DNA from: Diploscapter coronatus
Lineage: Eukaryota; Nematoda; Chromadorea; Rhabditida; Rhabditidae
Reading direction: 5' to 3'
NCBI GenBank assembly: GCA_964036155.1
Contig: OZ038422.1
Coordinates: 79,321,201 to 79,385,200, forward strand
Length of the DNA: 64,000 nt
In this document: positions 36,101 through 48,529 of the stretch, one piece after another
Layout of the letters: every line of letters begins with the position of its first letter
Numbering within the stretch: the first letter of the stretch is position 1
The notes under the pieces: model-generated
The model's database searches: none
Told to the model about the DNA's origin: nothing
What the model saw: the letters and a program-made list of their open reading frames with translations, nothing else
Translations under genes and position numbers: made by a program

Positions 36101-36258
36101 GCACTTACCTGATCGGGAGACACCGCGATCAAGAAGGCGGTTATCTGTGGTGAGGCTCGGACATTGCACTTCGGTTCGAGCTGACCCGCACGGGAACTCC
36201 GAGTTGGGGTTCGCCGACGACTAAATTTTTGAGTCAGGGGCTGCATTTGCGCAGCCCT
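36101..36258 (+). ncRNA. U1: U1 spliceosomal snRNA
   Basis: The 5' end GCACTTACCTG carries the 5' splice-site recognition ACTTACCT unchanged. It is followed by stem-loop I (GATCAAGAAGGCGGTTATC), stem-loop II with the U1A-type loop ATTGCACTTCGGT, stem III, an Sm site AAATTTTTGAG and the terminal hairpin GGGGCTGCATTTGCGCAGCCC. U1 defines 5' splice sites. A PSE lies 40-57 bp upstream. The first base is G rather than the usual A. Confidence 0.95.
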
Positions 36259-37084
36259 AATTTGGTTGAAATGTTGGAACGGAAGAACAACAAGAGAATG
36301 TAAAGATGATATGATTAGCAAGATCTTGGCACTTAGCATTTGGTTCATTAATTGTGTCGTTGTGCGGTAGTAGAACAGCCTGGTCGGAGCAATACATCGA
36401 AGAATCTTCCGAGGAACCGTGAAATTGTCGGAATTGAGAGCGTCTGACCCGTTCCCTGGTCGACATAATCAATGCTGAGGATAGAGGGGTTGCTCGACAG
36501 CTTGATAGTTTGATGATCAAATCCTATGGAACTCTTGGAATTTCAATTGTGATGAGAACATTGCTTCGTCTCAGACAAAAACCAACAAGCCAGTACTAAC
36601 AGTACTTGTCAGTGATTCTCAAATGGCTGGAATTACTAGTCAGTTAACTTTTACACGAGGTTATAAAAAGAATGAAAAACAAAATTTGATAAGTGTTTAT
36701 AAAGGGATTGGAAATGATTTCATGTCGAGGATTTTAATTCTAGCCAAATAAAGCACTGCATCATATCATTACATAGAGAAGATAGGAAGAAAAACCATCC
36801 AAGAAATTGATCAATTTCGAATTAGATTGGCTCCTTTCAATTATATACTCATGAGAAGTGCTGGCCCTATTTTATTCCGGATTTTTGCAGGTTTTATCCA
36901 ACTTTCACATCATTTTATCTGAATTAATCATAGGCGAGATAGTTTTGCAATAAGTTGCATGATCTACCAAGACTGAATGTTCTCAACGCCCTTGATAAAA
37001 ATGATCGAGTAAATTGGTAAATGAGCAAATTAGTTGATTCTTCAAATTGCAGTTTAGAGAAGTTCGAATGAGGGAACGAATAAA

Positions 37085-37268
37085 GCGCTCAAAGGAGCTA
37101 AGCTGCATCGGGTCACCATTGCTGGTAACCCAAGCGGTCATTAAGCACCGAAGTGCAACTTCCCGCTCGCAGCCTCTCCAAAATTCTCATCGCGTCTTGA
37201 AGCGCACCCCATTTTACTGGGGATTGTGAGGTACCAACTACAGAAACGATTCTGCATAGTATGGTCCT
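37085..37268 (-). ncRNA. U3: U3 small nucleolar RNA
   Basis: The minus strand reads ACCATACTATGCAGAATCGT then TTCTGTAG, matching the U3 box A region (consensus GGATCATTTCTATAG) with three substitutions. Downstream, ACGCGATGAG matches the box C region; a stem GGAG..GCTGC pairs with GCAGC..CTCC, and CTTTGAG follows as a degenerate box D. A PSE related to those of U1 and U5 lies 40-60 bp upstream on the same strand, as expected for a capped U3 gene. U3 guides early 18S rRNA processing. The box A substitutions are unusual; a decaying copy is the alternative. Confidence 0.78.
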
Positions 37269-37310
37269 GTCTCTCCGTTCAAAATGCAGCCCCTTTTTCC
37301 CACTTGGTGA

Positions 37311-37328
37311 GGCATGCCGACCCATTTC
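37311..37328 (-). promoter_or_regulatory. PSE of the U3 gene
   Basis: On the minus strand GAAATGGGTCGGCATGCC, followed by TC as in U1. The distance to the predicted RNA start is about the same as for U1. Confidence 0.75.
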
Positions 37329-38239
37329 CTTCTCGCTATTCTAAACAACGAGTGAGAGAAGAGATAAGGGAAAACAGGCACAATATGAGGGAGTAATAGG
37401 CGGTGAAATGGAAAGGAGAGATGAAGATTGAATGGACATTTTCAAGTCTATTTTTCGGAAGAAATAATATTTCGGTAAAATAAATATAATTAAAAAAAAT
37501 TATCTTTTAGTAAAAAAATAAAAAATAAACAATTTTCCAGCAATATAGCATTTAGAAACACTCCGATTGAATCATTTCTTATCGCAAATGCCAACATGGT
37601 GGTTTTCTCTAAATTATCCAACTATCGAAGATAATTAGTTAATTAGGTTGTTCTTCTTTGAATGAGCGATATTTTAACAGAAATTTGGTCGTTTTACTTT
37701 CTTTTTTATGACATTGATTCTCCCTAATATCAAGCAAAGTTTTATAACATTTATCACTGTTTGCAATTCTGAGATCCTCGACTTTTCTACAAGAAACATT
37801 ACCGTCGGTTAAAATAAAGAACGGCTTGAGGATAATTCAATTTCAATGGCTTATTGTGAAATCGATAGTCTTATTTTAATTTATTGTGAGTGATTTCTAA
37901 TCTTATCGCTGACCATTATAAGATGGTGGCACAATTTTATCTTGCTCTTATCTTCGACTATTAAAGATTACTATCATTGCAATTTGGGAATTTGGAAATT
38001 ACTAAATGCTTTGAAGCCTGGGTAATTTCTAAAATTTCTAGAATTTTCTCGGAGTTAAAATAGATATAATTTCGCCAAATTTAGATGAAGACTACTAATG
38101 TCTAGTTGTACTCATCAGCCCATAAACATAAGACGTAGCCGAAAGTGACCAAGCGATAGGTATTGCACAATCTTCGGAAATCTGACGGAATCAGGAATCT
38201 GAAAATTCTGTCGGAAAAGTATTCTGATCGAGAAATAAC

Positions 38240-38336
38240 TGCAGCGTGGCGTAGAGGAAACGCGTTGGGCTCATATGTTCGAGGAAAAGTTCCTCAAGGC
38301 ACTCAAAGGTCGGTGGATCGAAACCACCCGCTGCAA
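38240..38336 (+). tRNA. tRNA-Met: tRNA-Met(CAT), initiator-like, with a 25-nt intron
   Basis: The acceptor stem TGCAGCG pairs perfectly with CGCTGCA. The D stem is GCGT/ACGC, the A box TGGCGTAGAGG and the B box GGATCGAAACC, the initiator form lacking TTC. Anticodon stem TTGGG/CTCAA encloses C T CAT A; an intron (38276-38300) follows position 37 and is itself a hairpin (GAGGAA..TTCCTC). Without it the cloverleaf closes with all standard lengths. A TTTT terminator follows at 38341. Eukaryotic initiator tRNA has A1-U72; here the pair is U1-A72. The unspliced form could be a pseudogene, but every stem is intact. Confidence 0.85.
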
Positions 38337-38691
38337 TAACTTTTGAATTTTTCTTTGCAGAAACGCGAATTAAAGAATTAAAATATTAAAGAAGATTATT
38401 CTGGAATCTTTCAATTCATTAAAATTAAATTTCCAAAAAAACTGCTTTATCTGTACTACTTTGCGATCAATTAAGATCACGAGTGGACATTGATTCAGAC
38501 AAATGTATGCAAATTGCATTGTATGAAAGAGAAACATGATGTTTGAATGTCAAAATATTATATTCTGTGTTGAATAGAACAGATAAATAATGATGAAATG
38601 TTTATTTCATTCTAATTTAAATCTAACAACTAGGTTGAGAAGAGGATGTCATTCCACGACCCGACAGCAGACCGATTCAGAGATTCAGAGA

Positions 38692-39369
38692 TCAGTAATA
38701 GCCGTAAGAGTCCTTATGATCGTGTCCGTACGACTCATATCCGTAATAGGGCTTGCTGCAAGACATATTTTGAATGGTAAATTGAGATCAAATTTTGTCA
38801 CTTTATGTAAAATTTTCAAAGTTCAGTCAAGGACTAAATCGAGTATGGAGCTTACCTGTAATAATCCTTGTAGTAGCTCTTCTTGTAATAGTACTTAGGT
38901 TTGTAGTAGTATTTCTTGTAATAGGACTTCTGAAATAAATAGTTGATCTCGAGTAAATCTTGGTTAATTTAAAACTGAAGGAAAATTGTAAATCAAGTGA
39001 ATTATTTTGAAAAATTAATGGGTCGAGAAATAATGAAATCACATCTTTGCTGTCCTATTCTCTCAAATGATAGTTCATTATTAAATGCTTGCCACAAACG
39101 GTACTATAGATTTGTTGAATCTTCAGCACTCTTTTCAATACTCAATATTAACTTCAAAGCAATTCTAACAAGTATCAAAATTTTAAATGTATCACCCCAC
39201 CTTATAGTAGTATTTTTTCGGCTTATAGTAGTCCTTCTGCAATTAAATGATTACTTGATCGATTTAAAATCCAAAGACTTACATAGTAGTATCCTCCAGC
39301 TTCGACGCAGAGAGCGAGCATAGCCACGAGGCAGGCGATCAGAATGATCGAATTGAATATTTTGGCCAT
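38692..39369 (-). CDS. Secreted Tyr/Lys-rich short peptide, 86 aa
   Basis: Four exons join in phase: 39369-39283, 39236-39201, 38929-38856 and 38755-38692 (261 nt). Residues 1-24 (MAKIFNSIILIACLVAMLAL...) are a clear signal peptide. The mature part is built from YY-K units (DYYKPKKYYYKKSYYKKYYY and similar) and ends in YGYESYGHDHKDSYGYY. There are no cysteines after the signal region. Nematode epidermal and intestinal peptides rich in Gly/Tyr are often antimicrobial or cuticle-related; this is only an analogy, and the protein could equally be a structural, oxidatively cross-linked matrix peptide. Intron edges coincide with repeat edges, so each exon is a near-modular block. Confidence 0.85.
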
Positions 39370-39719
39370 TGTTGGGAGTTCGAAGGAAAGACTTCGAGGA
39401 TTGGAACTCGAAGAGTTGCTTGGTTTGACTGGGGAATGACCGTGCTTTTATACTGGGAACTCCTTGAATTCGATTCAGGAATTGACATAATAAGTTTGCG
39501 AATTCTAAATTAATGCACAATTATGAATTTGTAACCGAAATGTTCCAAAAATATCGACGATCCAGAAAATTGAGTCGCATTTTCCAGGAAGTTCCAGGAA
39601 ATGGAATGGAGTTTACGAAATGTATGAAGTAGACGTAAAAAGGCAACAATACGTCGACCGTGTAAGTGCTTTGCTTGGCATGCTTCTCGAGGTCAAACAC
39701 ATTGGGCAATGACTAAAGT

Positions 39720-40830
39720 GCTACCTGTTTAATGGTTAATGCGTAATGCAATCGAATACATTTTACATTCGATAAGTTCCGTATAAAATTTACTTCTTCC
39801 TCTCGATAAAACCTACAAACCTCTAGTTATTTCTGGAATAAACTAGTGAACATTTTCGATTTTTTTCAAATTTTTATTGTCATTTTATTATATTTCTGAA
39901 TCTTCAATGTTCACTTTTTATAAGGAATTTGGAGGCATTAGTATTCTATTGGATACTCGAATCTTGTCACAAGTTATAAATTTGTCTTTTTTCAGGATTT
40001 TCTTCCTGTTGATTAGTGATCTTCAACCTAAAAATTTTGAAGAAATGCCTTTTTTTATGAAACCTCTTCGTCCAAATTAGAAAATATCTAAAGAATTATT
40101 TGGATTCAGCGTATTTTTCGTGTCATTCTTTTCATTTGTCAAACTTGAAATTGAGTGTAATAAATATTCTAGTAAAATGGGATATCTCGAAAATTAAGGA
40201 CTCTCCAAAAAATCTCCATATCAGACTCTGAAACTACGATATCGATTTGCCTATCACGTGTTTCAGCGTTTCTCATAAATTCCAAGCACAATCGAGCACA
40301 AATCATTTGAAAAAATTGCCCCAGATTAAACATTTGAAAAAAATTCTAAGTTACGAAGAGAGGGCGCAACAGTCCACCATGAGTCGAAGTTGAATAATGA
40401 AATTCATCCACTGAACTACTTTCAGAGATCTAAAGAACATTCTGCTCCGATAAATACCACCAATCATGCTGGTATAAAATTATCCCATGATTATCTATTC
40501 CGAAAATCCATTTGGCGTCTCTAAATTTAACTTTGAGATAAAAATATTTAGTGGAGGTAACTAAAATTCTAACAGCCAGCCGAAAGCTGGCACTAGAACT
40601 TCATAGCTTTTTGTTGAAGATGAAGTTCCTGATAGTCACCGAATTTGATATCTAACATAGTATCATTTTGTTTAAAATGGAGATGCATCTAATTATGATG
40701 TTGAAAGGCGTCATGTCACGCTTGTGTTTTATTTTGTAGGTCATATCAACTTTTTTGCATCTGATTTTTGTATTGAACCTCGAGATAATAGTAATAAATA
40801 AACAAGCTTTATTCAATTCTTCCATATCAA
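39720..40830. other. Intergenic stretch without a supported gene
   Basis: AT-rich sequence between the Tyr/Lys-rich peptide gene and the 3' end of the channel gene. Only short ORFs without recognisable features are present. Confidence 0.4.
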
Positions 40831-40832
40831 AA

Positions 40833-43800
40833 TCACGCATAAGCTTTGTTGGATACCGCGACGAGGAATAATCTCCAAAACAGGACGAAAAATTCGATAA
40901 ATGTGATGACTTGAATGCCTGACAGGACGCCTAGCAATCCGCCCAAATAAGAAATAAATCGATTGAAAGTCATCGCTTCGATCTCCGAATAGATGTAGTA
41001 GTCGAGTTTCGGTAAGCGAATTTCCACCGTCACCTTTTCGTCGTACTCTTTTTTACAAGCAGTGACGTTGTCCGAGCCATTGCATTTCAACGTCTAAATA
41101 CTGTTTCGATCAAGTGTCAAATTAAGTGAAAGCTCGTCCGTCGAAAAATAGTGAGAAAAGGCGAGAGACATAGAGGAAATTCGCACCTGCTCTTTCCATT
41201 ATCTCTCACTAACTCTCGTTTCTCTGCACTCTAGCTTCCTTCTATGCGCATAGTCGTGACGCGCATTTCTCGCAACGGCGCTTTTTTACACGCGAACTAT
41301 AACCTCATTTGACCGATATAATAGAATCATGTTTGAAAACTCGTATTTTTAAAATATCAGTGGAATTATTGCTTTCAAATGAGTGTGATTATCTAATAAA
41401 TCGCAGGGAATATTGTGCAAAACCTACACTATCCACGAATTTCGCCCTTGTCCAGGTTGAAAGGTACTGCTGGTTGTAGCATCTGAATCAGGCCATCTTT
41501 TCTAATTTGTTCAAATCAGACTTTAACAGACTTTCAAAGTGAAAAATTTTCAGTGAAAGAAAATTTCTATAAGAAGCTTATACATTAAGGAGGGCTTTAA
41601 TAATGCCCTAAAGTAACAGTCTAGCTTAATTGGGTCCGCAAGCAAGGTTTGGCTTAAGCTATTTCCAAGTTTGATTAAAATCCCCTACGGTAGCGGACAG
41701 TAACAGTCGGTCCAAGTGGATGGATCTCCCGCGGATTTTATGGCCTCCTCGACGCAGGCACGTTTCTCCAATTCGCAAGCCAAACTGATGTTGCTGTCCG
41801 CTGGAGCTGGCCACGGATAACGGGGATCGTAGCATTGACCTGTAAAATTTTAAGTCAAACGTCATCAGACGAAGGTGAATATATCAAGAATAATTAGAAG
41901 GACAGCATGATACAATTACTGTTGCAGTTTGAAAGGAAAATATTTTCTTCTTTTTGACGTTTATTGAAATTACACTTACAGCTCGCATTTATCATATTCT
42001 GGTAGCAACTGCGAAAGCAGGCCTAAATAATTTCCAACCTAAACGTCGAAAAATTCAAACTAACCTCAGTAGCATAACCCCACGCCTTATCGTAGTAGAA
42101 GTAGTCGACTTTATTCGGGTCGGAAATGCATTCGCCGTACTTTCCGCCTAAAATAGACTTGTTTTGTTTGGCTATTAAATTCAACATTTCCACACCCATT
42201 CTGGTGTACTGCACATCTCTGATGTCAAGAACGAATTCACCGCTAGGTTCGGCGTTGTACCGGACTGACTCCACAATGACGAAGTCGTGTCTGAATAAGG
42301 CCATCAGTGCCATTAAATATGTATAGGCATAAAATACTCACTTGTTGTGAACATAAACAGAAATCCCAGCAGTATCAGTCCATGGCATGTATTCTTCATA
42401 GTTGATCTTGAGCTTGGCGCGAAGACCCTGATTTCTGCCGATGTCTCGATAGTCGAACGTCTTGTTCGGAACGAAGAAGAGATGGTTGAGCGTGAAGCAG
42501 TTACCCAGCACTAAAATTTAAGTTTGAGCTTGATGTTGAAAAATTCGCATCACTCATACGTAGCTGAGATGGATTCCTGGATTATAAATTTTCCAATACC
42601 CGTGGGCGCTCTTATTTTGAAGGTAAAACTCACCGACATCGTTCCACATACTGGTGTACTCCTCCTTTATGATCTCCTTGTCTTCATAGGCGACCCAGTC
42701 GAACATGTCATCGTAGTTCCATGAGTATGGCAGTCGTTCAAAATACCCCTTGAGGCCGATGATGAACGACACCATGTCCTTGATCAGAGTCGGGTTTTTC
42801 AGCAAATCCTCCAGCAATGGCACCATGTCGAGTCGGACTGGAATTAATCGTGGGAAATATTAGAATTATCATCAGTAAGTTGTTAAAGAGGCTTAGATAA
42901 AACTAAAGTAAGTATATTAGCGCTACATTTGGTAGAATATGAATCGTAAAATTTGTGACACATATTAGGAGGCATCAAGTGATCAACCTACCTTTTCCAA
43001 AGATGTTTAACAACACCTGTTGAATGATCTTGTTCATTTCGCAGTGTTCGCCAACCTAAAATATGGTAATATAAAATTGGTATCGGAATATTTGAGGTTG
43101 AATCGAGCAGAATTTCGAGGAAAATTTTGAGTCCAGATTTGGATTGTATTGAAATTTGCCTCGTTCTGACATAAATCTAATTTACCCATTGATCACTGCA
43201 GTTACATCTGAACGAATTTATTCCATCGATGCATTCGGCGGCACTGTCTTTCACCACGCAAATATTGTCGTATCTAGTTTTCACCAATTTTAAATCTCAA
43301 AAATTTCACTAAAATACGTCTGTTCTCCTATCTTCTCTTCCACACAGTCATTCGGATTGATCTCGCAATTTTTACCTGAAATTTGATCGTTTATACCGAA
43401 CTAGGTGAGCTTTCGATCGGAAAGAAAAAACCTTCCGTTCCAGGCACGCAGCTACAGTTGTAATTCAGAAACATATCATTGCAAGTACCGCCGTTCACAC
43501 AGGGATCTTAAATTAGAAATGATTTCAAGATAAATTCTTTGACATACTATCGGTGCATTCGTTAGTGTCGTCGTCGCAGGTCGGTCCAGTGAAACCTGAG
43601 TTAAATAAAATTTATCTTAACTGCTTTGAACACATTCTGTTTGAATAGAAATAATACACTTTAATAAGCAAAAACATGACACTATATTTCTGTCGCCAAC
43701 CTGGGTCACATTTGCAAGAGTAGTCCATGGGGTCGATGCTGAAACAAGGTTTTTTGGCTAAAATAATGAAAAATAGTACAATTTGGAGTTACCTAGTCGG

Positions 43801-46800
43801 ATTCGAATTGCAACTCCCGTTAATGCCGCAAGGATGATCATAAAGGCATCGATCGACAGCCTCGCATCTCTGGCCTGTGTAATACCTGAAAAGGACTTTT
43901 ATTCAAATTATGAGTTGTGTTTATTCGATTAAATTTTATTATGTTTTATATAATTTCAAATGATACGGTGTCTTAAATGTTCGATTATTCCATGCATGAG
44001 ATTTTATTCTTAAAATAATCTTTATCATTGGAATTTTGGGAATGACGATAAACTGGTGCCATATTTAAGAAATCTTAAATGATAGTAGGGTTTTTGAGTT
44101 TCAATTGCCGAACCAAGGAACATCTACGATAAACATTCTCACGTCAAGCAAATGCATCCCGGAGTGCCATCGTCCTTTTCGTAACAAGTGCCCATGTTTT
44201 CACAGGTCGTATTCGTACATTGTTTTTCGTGTTCACAATTTGTTCCGTGGTAGCCCTGAATTAAATAGAAACTCTTATCTAATACCGATTATTCTTGCCT
44301 CCAAACATTTGCACTTGTAGTTAAACGTGTTCGGATCCGCAATGCAAGTGCCGTTATTCAGACAAGGCTCTGCCAGACAGGGGTCGTCGACGGCTAAAAA
44401 TCGATATTCGTGAATGTTTTGTTTAAGCTACTGACTTCTTGGTATGGTATGCTACACAGTATACATTGAAACTTTACACTTTTTCAATGAAGTAGTGCTG
44501 TTAAAGATGTTAAATAATATATTTATGGTATGCTTTTTTTATCAATTTTCCAAGAAGTCCTGAATGTAAACTAACGTGTTTCGCAGTCATTTCCCGTATA
44601 CTTTGGATGGCAGCGACACAAATAGGCTCCCTCATCGTCGATGCAAATGCCCTGGCCAGTCCCCTGACTACAGGGGTTCGTCCCGTTTATGCTAGCGCAC
44701 TGGTCGGGATCCCAGACTGGGTTCAAAATTATTTAAAAAAAAAAACAAACAAACAAATACAATAACGAAACATTATTTTGATAGTTATATGTCAAATTTT
44801 CGGAAAATGTTTCAAACAAATTTATGAAATAGCATGGTTTTCGCAATATACTTTCTCAACGGAATTAGCAAGTTATATACGGACAATTTATGAAAATAAA
44901 AACCATACTGTAATTAGTGTTCTTGTACATCCAGACTCGTCTGTCACCTTCACCGCAAATTTTACTCTTGTCCCCAGAGCACTTCTGGAAAAATAGACTT
45001 ATTGAAGTTGCTTGATCAACTTTATACAGCTTCGAGTTGGTTGAAGTTACGTACAGGGTGTTCATTCATAATTTTCACATTTATTTTTGAGTAACTTTCT
45101 TTTTAGAAAATATTTTTTACAAGAAAAGTTATTCAAAGAACAAATGGAAAAGATATGAATGAATGCCCTGTATGTAACTTCAATCAATTTGAGGCTAACT
45201 AAGCTTCTTTGAAGTCAACTAACTCCAAGCTTTATGGAGTTTGAAGTTATTTGATATTAATTTATACCTCTGTACACTTTTGATCATTCTTTGGGTCGCC
45301 ACCGACTTTAGGTAAAGTGAACGTGTCATTGCAAAGATAGCAATTTTGCCCGGAAATTGCTGAAATGAAACAAGGTTTGATCCCGATGAAAACACGACAT
45401 CGATAATAATAGTGAACTAATATCATAGGGTTTCTAACTTGACTACTTTTATAGTCAATGACATTACTGCCAATCATGGATACCATAGATATCAGCAATT
45501 ATTCCAGATTTAATTTTAGCCTACCGAATCGAGTATAAAACGGGTCCATGGTGGTCATTTGCTGTTGCTTGCAGTAGTCCATCGTATTCATGGACGAGGT
45601 GATCTTCTTGCAGTTCGAATCGAGTACATCTCCAATGTAATTGAAGCAACCGAGATTTTCTTCGTTCGTGCTCACTAAATTTTATGATTTCAGTATTTTT
45701 TACAAATTGGTTTCAAATTATTCAAATTTTAGATACTATTTTACTTATTATGATGGCTTGACTTTATCTAAACCTAATTTCAGGGCTGCCAACAAGCAAG
45801 GTACTGAGTTTTTGTTTATTAATTATTGAAAAATATAGGTAAAGGGTGTGAAAATTTCGGATTTAATACAGGTACGATTTTTGTATCTGTTGGAGCAGCC
45901 CTGCCTAATTTAATGATAGTTCTTTACCATACCCCAAATCGCATAAGTTTTCTTGCAGTCCGAGCCTTGGTAGCCTAAATTCAAATCGTATATTCTAAAT
46001 ATTCTACTTTTCTTACCACTTGGACAGTTGCATTTCCAAGTTGAATCGCCCAATTCCTGCGTACACGTTCCAGCACAGGTGTTGTTTTTACAGTAGTTGT
46101 AAACTGGAAGTGTTCAAATTTGAGAACTACTCATAATGTAATATGTGAAGGAAGAAAAAGGCTAGATATGAGAATTTTACTACCTTCTCATAATGTCACA
46201 ACAACAGGGTTAGTAAAAAATGCATTAACTATCTACATTGGCACTGGTCTCCTGAGTAATCTGGCGCGCAACTACATTGATAGGTTGCTCCAAAAGTAGT
46301 GCAATTACCACCTAAATTAAATTAAATTATTTAGAGATCAATATGCTTCCAAATATTGTTTATAGTTGTTTAATATAATTTATTTTATTGATCGTACGCG
46401 ATAGCCAATAAATGTTACTCACCATTCAAACAAGGAGCTTCTGCACATGGATCGTTCATGTCCATATTACAATCCGACCCTGTCCAACCGGCTTTGCACC
46501 TATTATTTCAAAGTGCTTATAATAGTTTCTTGGTTTGAATAATTACGTGCAATTATAGGTCCCAAATCCATCTACACATTCCATATGATCCATCCCCTTC
46601 GAAATACCACATGGGTCCGAGAGACACAACTCGGGCTCTAAAATGGATTTTTAATGAAAGGTTTCAGAATTTTCGAGGAATTATATAGATATAATGGTGA
46701 AGATATTCTAAAATTAGTTGTTCCATATTTGGCTTGACTTTGTAACAAATAGTAAAGAAAAATAGATAAATAATGCTTTTATGATATGTTTCAGAGTTAT

Positions 46801-47713
46801 CTAGGAAGAATGAAGATATTCAACAATAAATGAGCATGTGCATGTAACTATTTTCTTTTATCGAGAACATTAAATGAAATTGAAATATTTTATGATATGC
46901 TTTAGAATTTTCAGATAAGTGGATAAGTTTTAAGATCAATAATTATGTTTCTTTAGGAATATCATAAATTTTCCACATTAAAACTTAAACCATACTGCTT
47001 GAACAAGTATAAGTGCCATTCCCAATTCCTGTAACGCACACGCAATCAGTATGCGCGCAGTCCCACACTACGGCTACTTTCTAAATAAATTTCTGAAATT
47101 AAAGAACAGATAATAATTTTTATACCGGTGAAGTGATAGTCTTCTTCTTAGGATTCGTACATAGTCCGTAATTGTAACAGCCTGAATTTACCAATAATAA
47201 TCATCATTAATATTCAATATTTAGCATATTTCGATCACTCTTGATCGATACAGGTCGATAGAACTATATGTCCTTCTTCGTCGAGTATTTGGAAATTGCG
47301 AGACATAGGTAAAATAGAGTAAAACGTCTTTTTCGACATTATTTCTTCATGTCTCATGTCTCGTGGTCTCGCGGATTCCAGGTTGCACCCTTATCGGTAC
47401 GATTTTTACCGACACTAGACGTTTTTTTTAGAAAGTTTTATCTACCATGTGGGGGTCGAGTAGGATTCGGCTCAACTGCCGAAGGCGGTACGAGTGTGAT
47501 GGGCGGAAGTGGTAATAGACCTTCTACCAATACAGTAGAATAAATTAAAATGTACACCGTCAAAAGCCCGGTAAAATTAATTAATGAGATACCGTACTTG
47601 TCCCGTACCAGCATAGCTTCCGCTATGCGCGAAATCCGAAGATTTCCGAACAAATTCCAGTCTGTTTTATGACATTTTGCTTGGCAACTTTTTCGTCTTT
47701 TGAAATGGTTCAT
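40833..47713 (-). CDS. EGAS-like DEG/ENaC channel with EGF repeats, about 1,010 aa, about 28 exons
   Basis: Exon 1 (47713-47446) encodes a cytosolic start and TM1 (SLINFTGLLTVYILIYSTVL). Some 16 small exons down to 43055 encode Cys-rich EGF-like modules such as PCVNGGTC, CNCSDQW and PCLNNGTC. Exons 42837-42634, 42510-42342 (GNCFTLN), 42290-42065, 42022-41980, 41839-41689, 41482-41428 (CYNQQYLSTW) and 41093-40833 give the amiloride-sensitive channel ectodomain and TM2. EGF plus ASC is the EGAS arrangement known from nematodes; such channels pass Na+ at the plasma membrane and may be gated by mechanical or extracellular ligands. Two positions are unusual: the His-Gly gating motif before TM1 reads Tyr-Gly (DKYGISLI), and the selectivity-filter G-x-S reads G-I-Q (LLGVLSGIQ). 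One intron near 44300 has a GC donor (GAG then GCAAGA). The exon chain keeps phase throughout. Confidence 0.9.
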
Positions 47714-48024
47714 TAAAAATCCAGGCAACACAATAGCCAGGGCGTTGTAGGGGTTAAGTTGTGAGATAATTTGCAACTAAATGTTCAAATGGGTCGTGAA
47801 TTTTTCATTTTAGGCGAAAATCCGCCCTTTGTTCAATTTTGACATAGACGTATTTTGCAATTTTTGAACAACATGTCAAATATCTTAGGATGTCTCAAAG
47901 TGTTGATGTTTCAACATTCAGGAAGATTTTTAGGCTAAAATGTCGGAAATACGGTGTTTCTTGATTTCTCTTTTCAGTGATTTTCGAGCAAATTTCTATG
48001 GAAACATGGTGGAAAAACTTTCCG

Positions 48025-48112
48025 GATTCGGATCCAAGTTCAACTTACAACCCTTGTAAATGAACCTACAAAATAACTTACAAGAGTTGTAAATTGAACT
48101 TGAGTCCAAGCC
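48025..48112. repeat. Inverted repeat
   Basis: CCAAGTTCAACTTACAACCC and then TTGTAA are answered by TTACAAGAGTTGTAAATTGAACTTGAG further on. Arms are about 26 bp around a short loop. It lies between the channel gene and the kelch fragment. Confidence 0.55.
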
Positions 48113-48529
48113 CTGATTTAAACTTTTGATCATCCGATGAAATTTGATCGCAGCAATACGTAATCTCGCTCATTCAATGTTTACCTCAAAACGGACTTTC
48201 TCTGAAACGAAAACTGAAAGATTAATGTAGTAGCCTGGTATCAGATACACCGAATTAATGATGATAATAAATCACTCATTCCTCAAACTTGTTGCTGATG
48301 TTATTGACTCTGTTCATGTCATTATTTATAACAGTAAAGGTTATAAAATGTCCAACCCTGACTAAGATGAATATTTATTTCAGTTGCAACTCTTCAGCGT
48401 CTTTATTGGATCTCTTCGAGAGTTATCTGTATCATGTGCATTGAAGTTAAATTATCATTTCACATTTTATTGAATAAAATTTGTGTATGAAATCTGAGAT
48501 TATTATAATCAAGGTTTATTTTATGTTAA

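Noticed and set aside
41659..41865. Minus-strand ORF starting MTFDLKFYRS.
   Set aside because: The same exon read in another frame gives the cysteine-rich channel domain (GQCYDPRYPWPAP) that joins its neighbours in phase.
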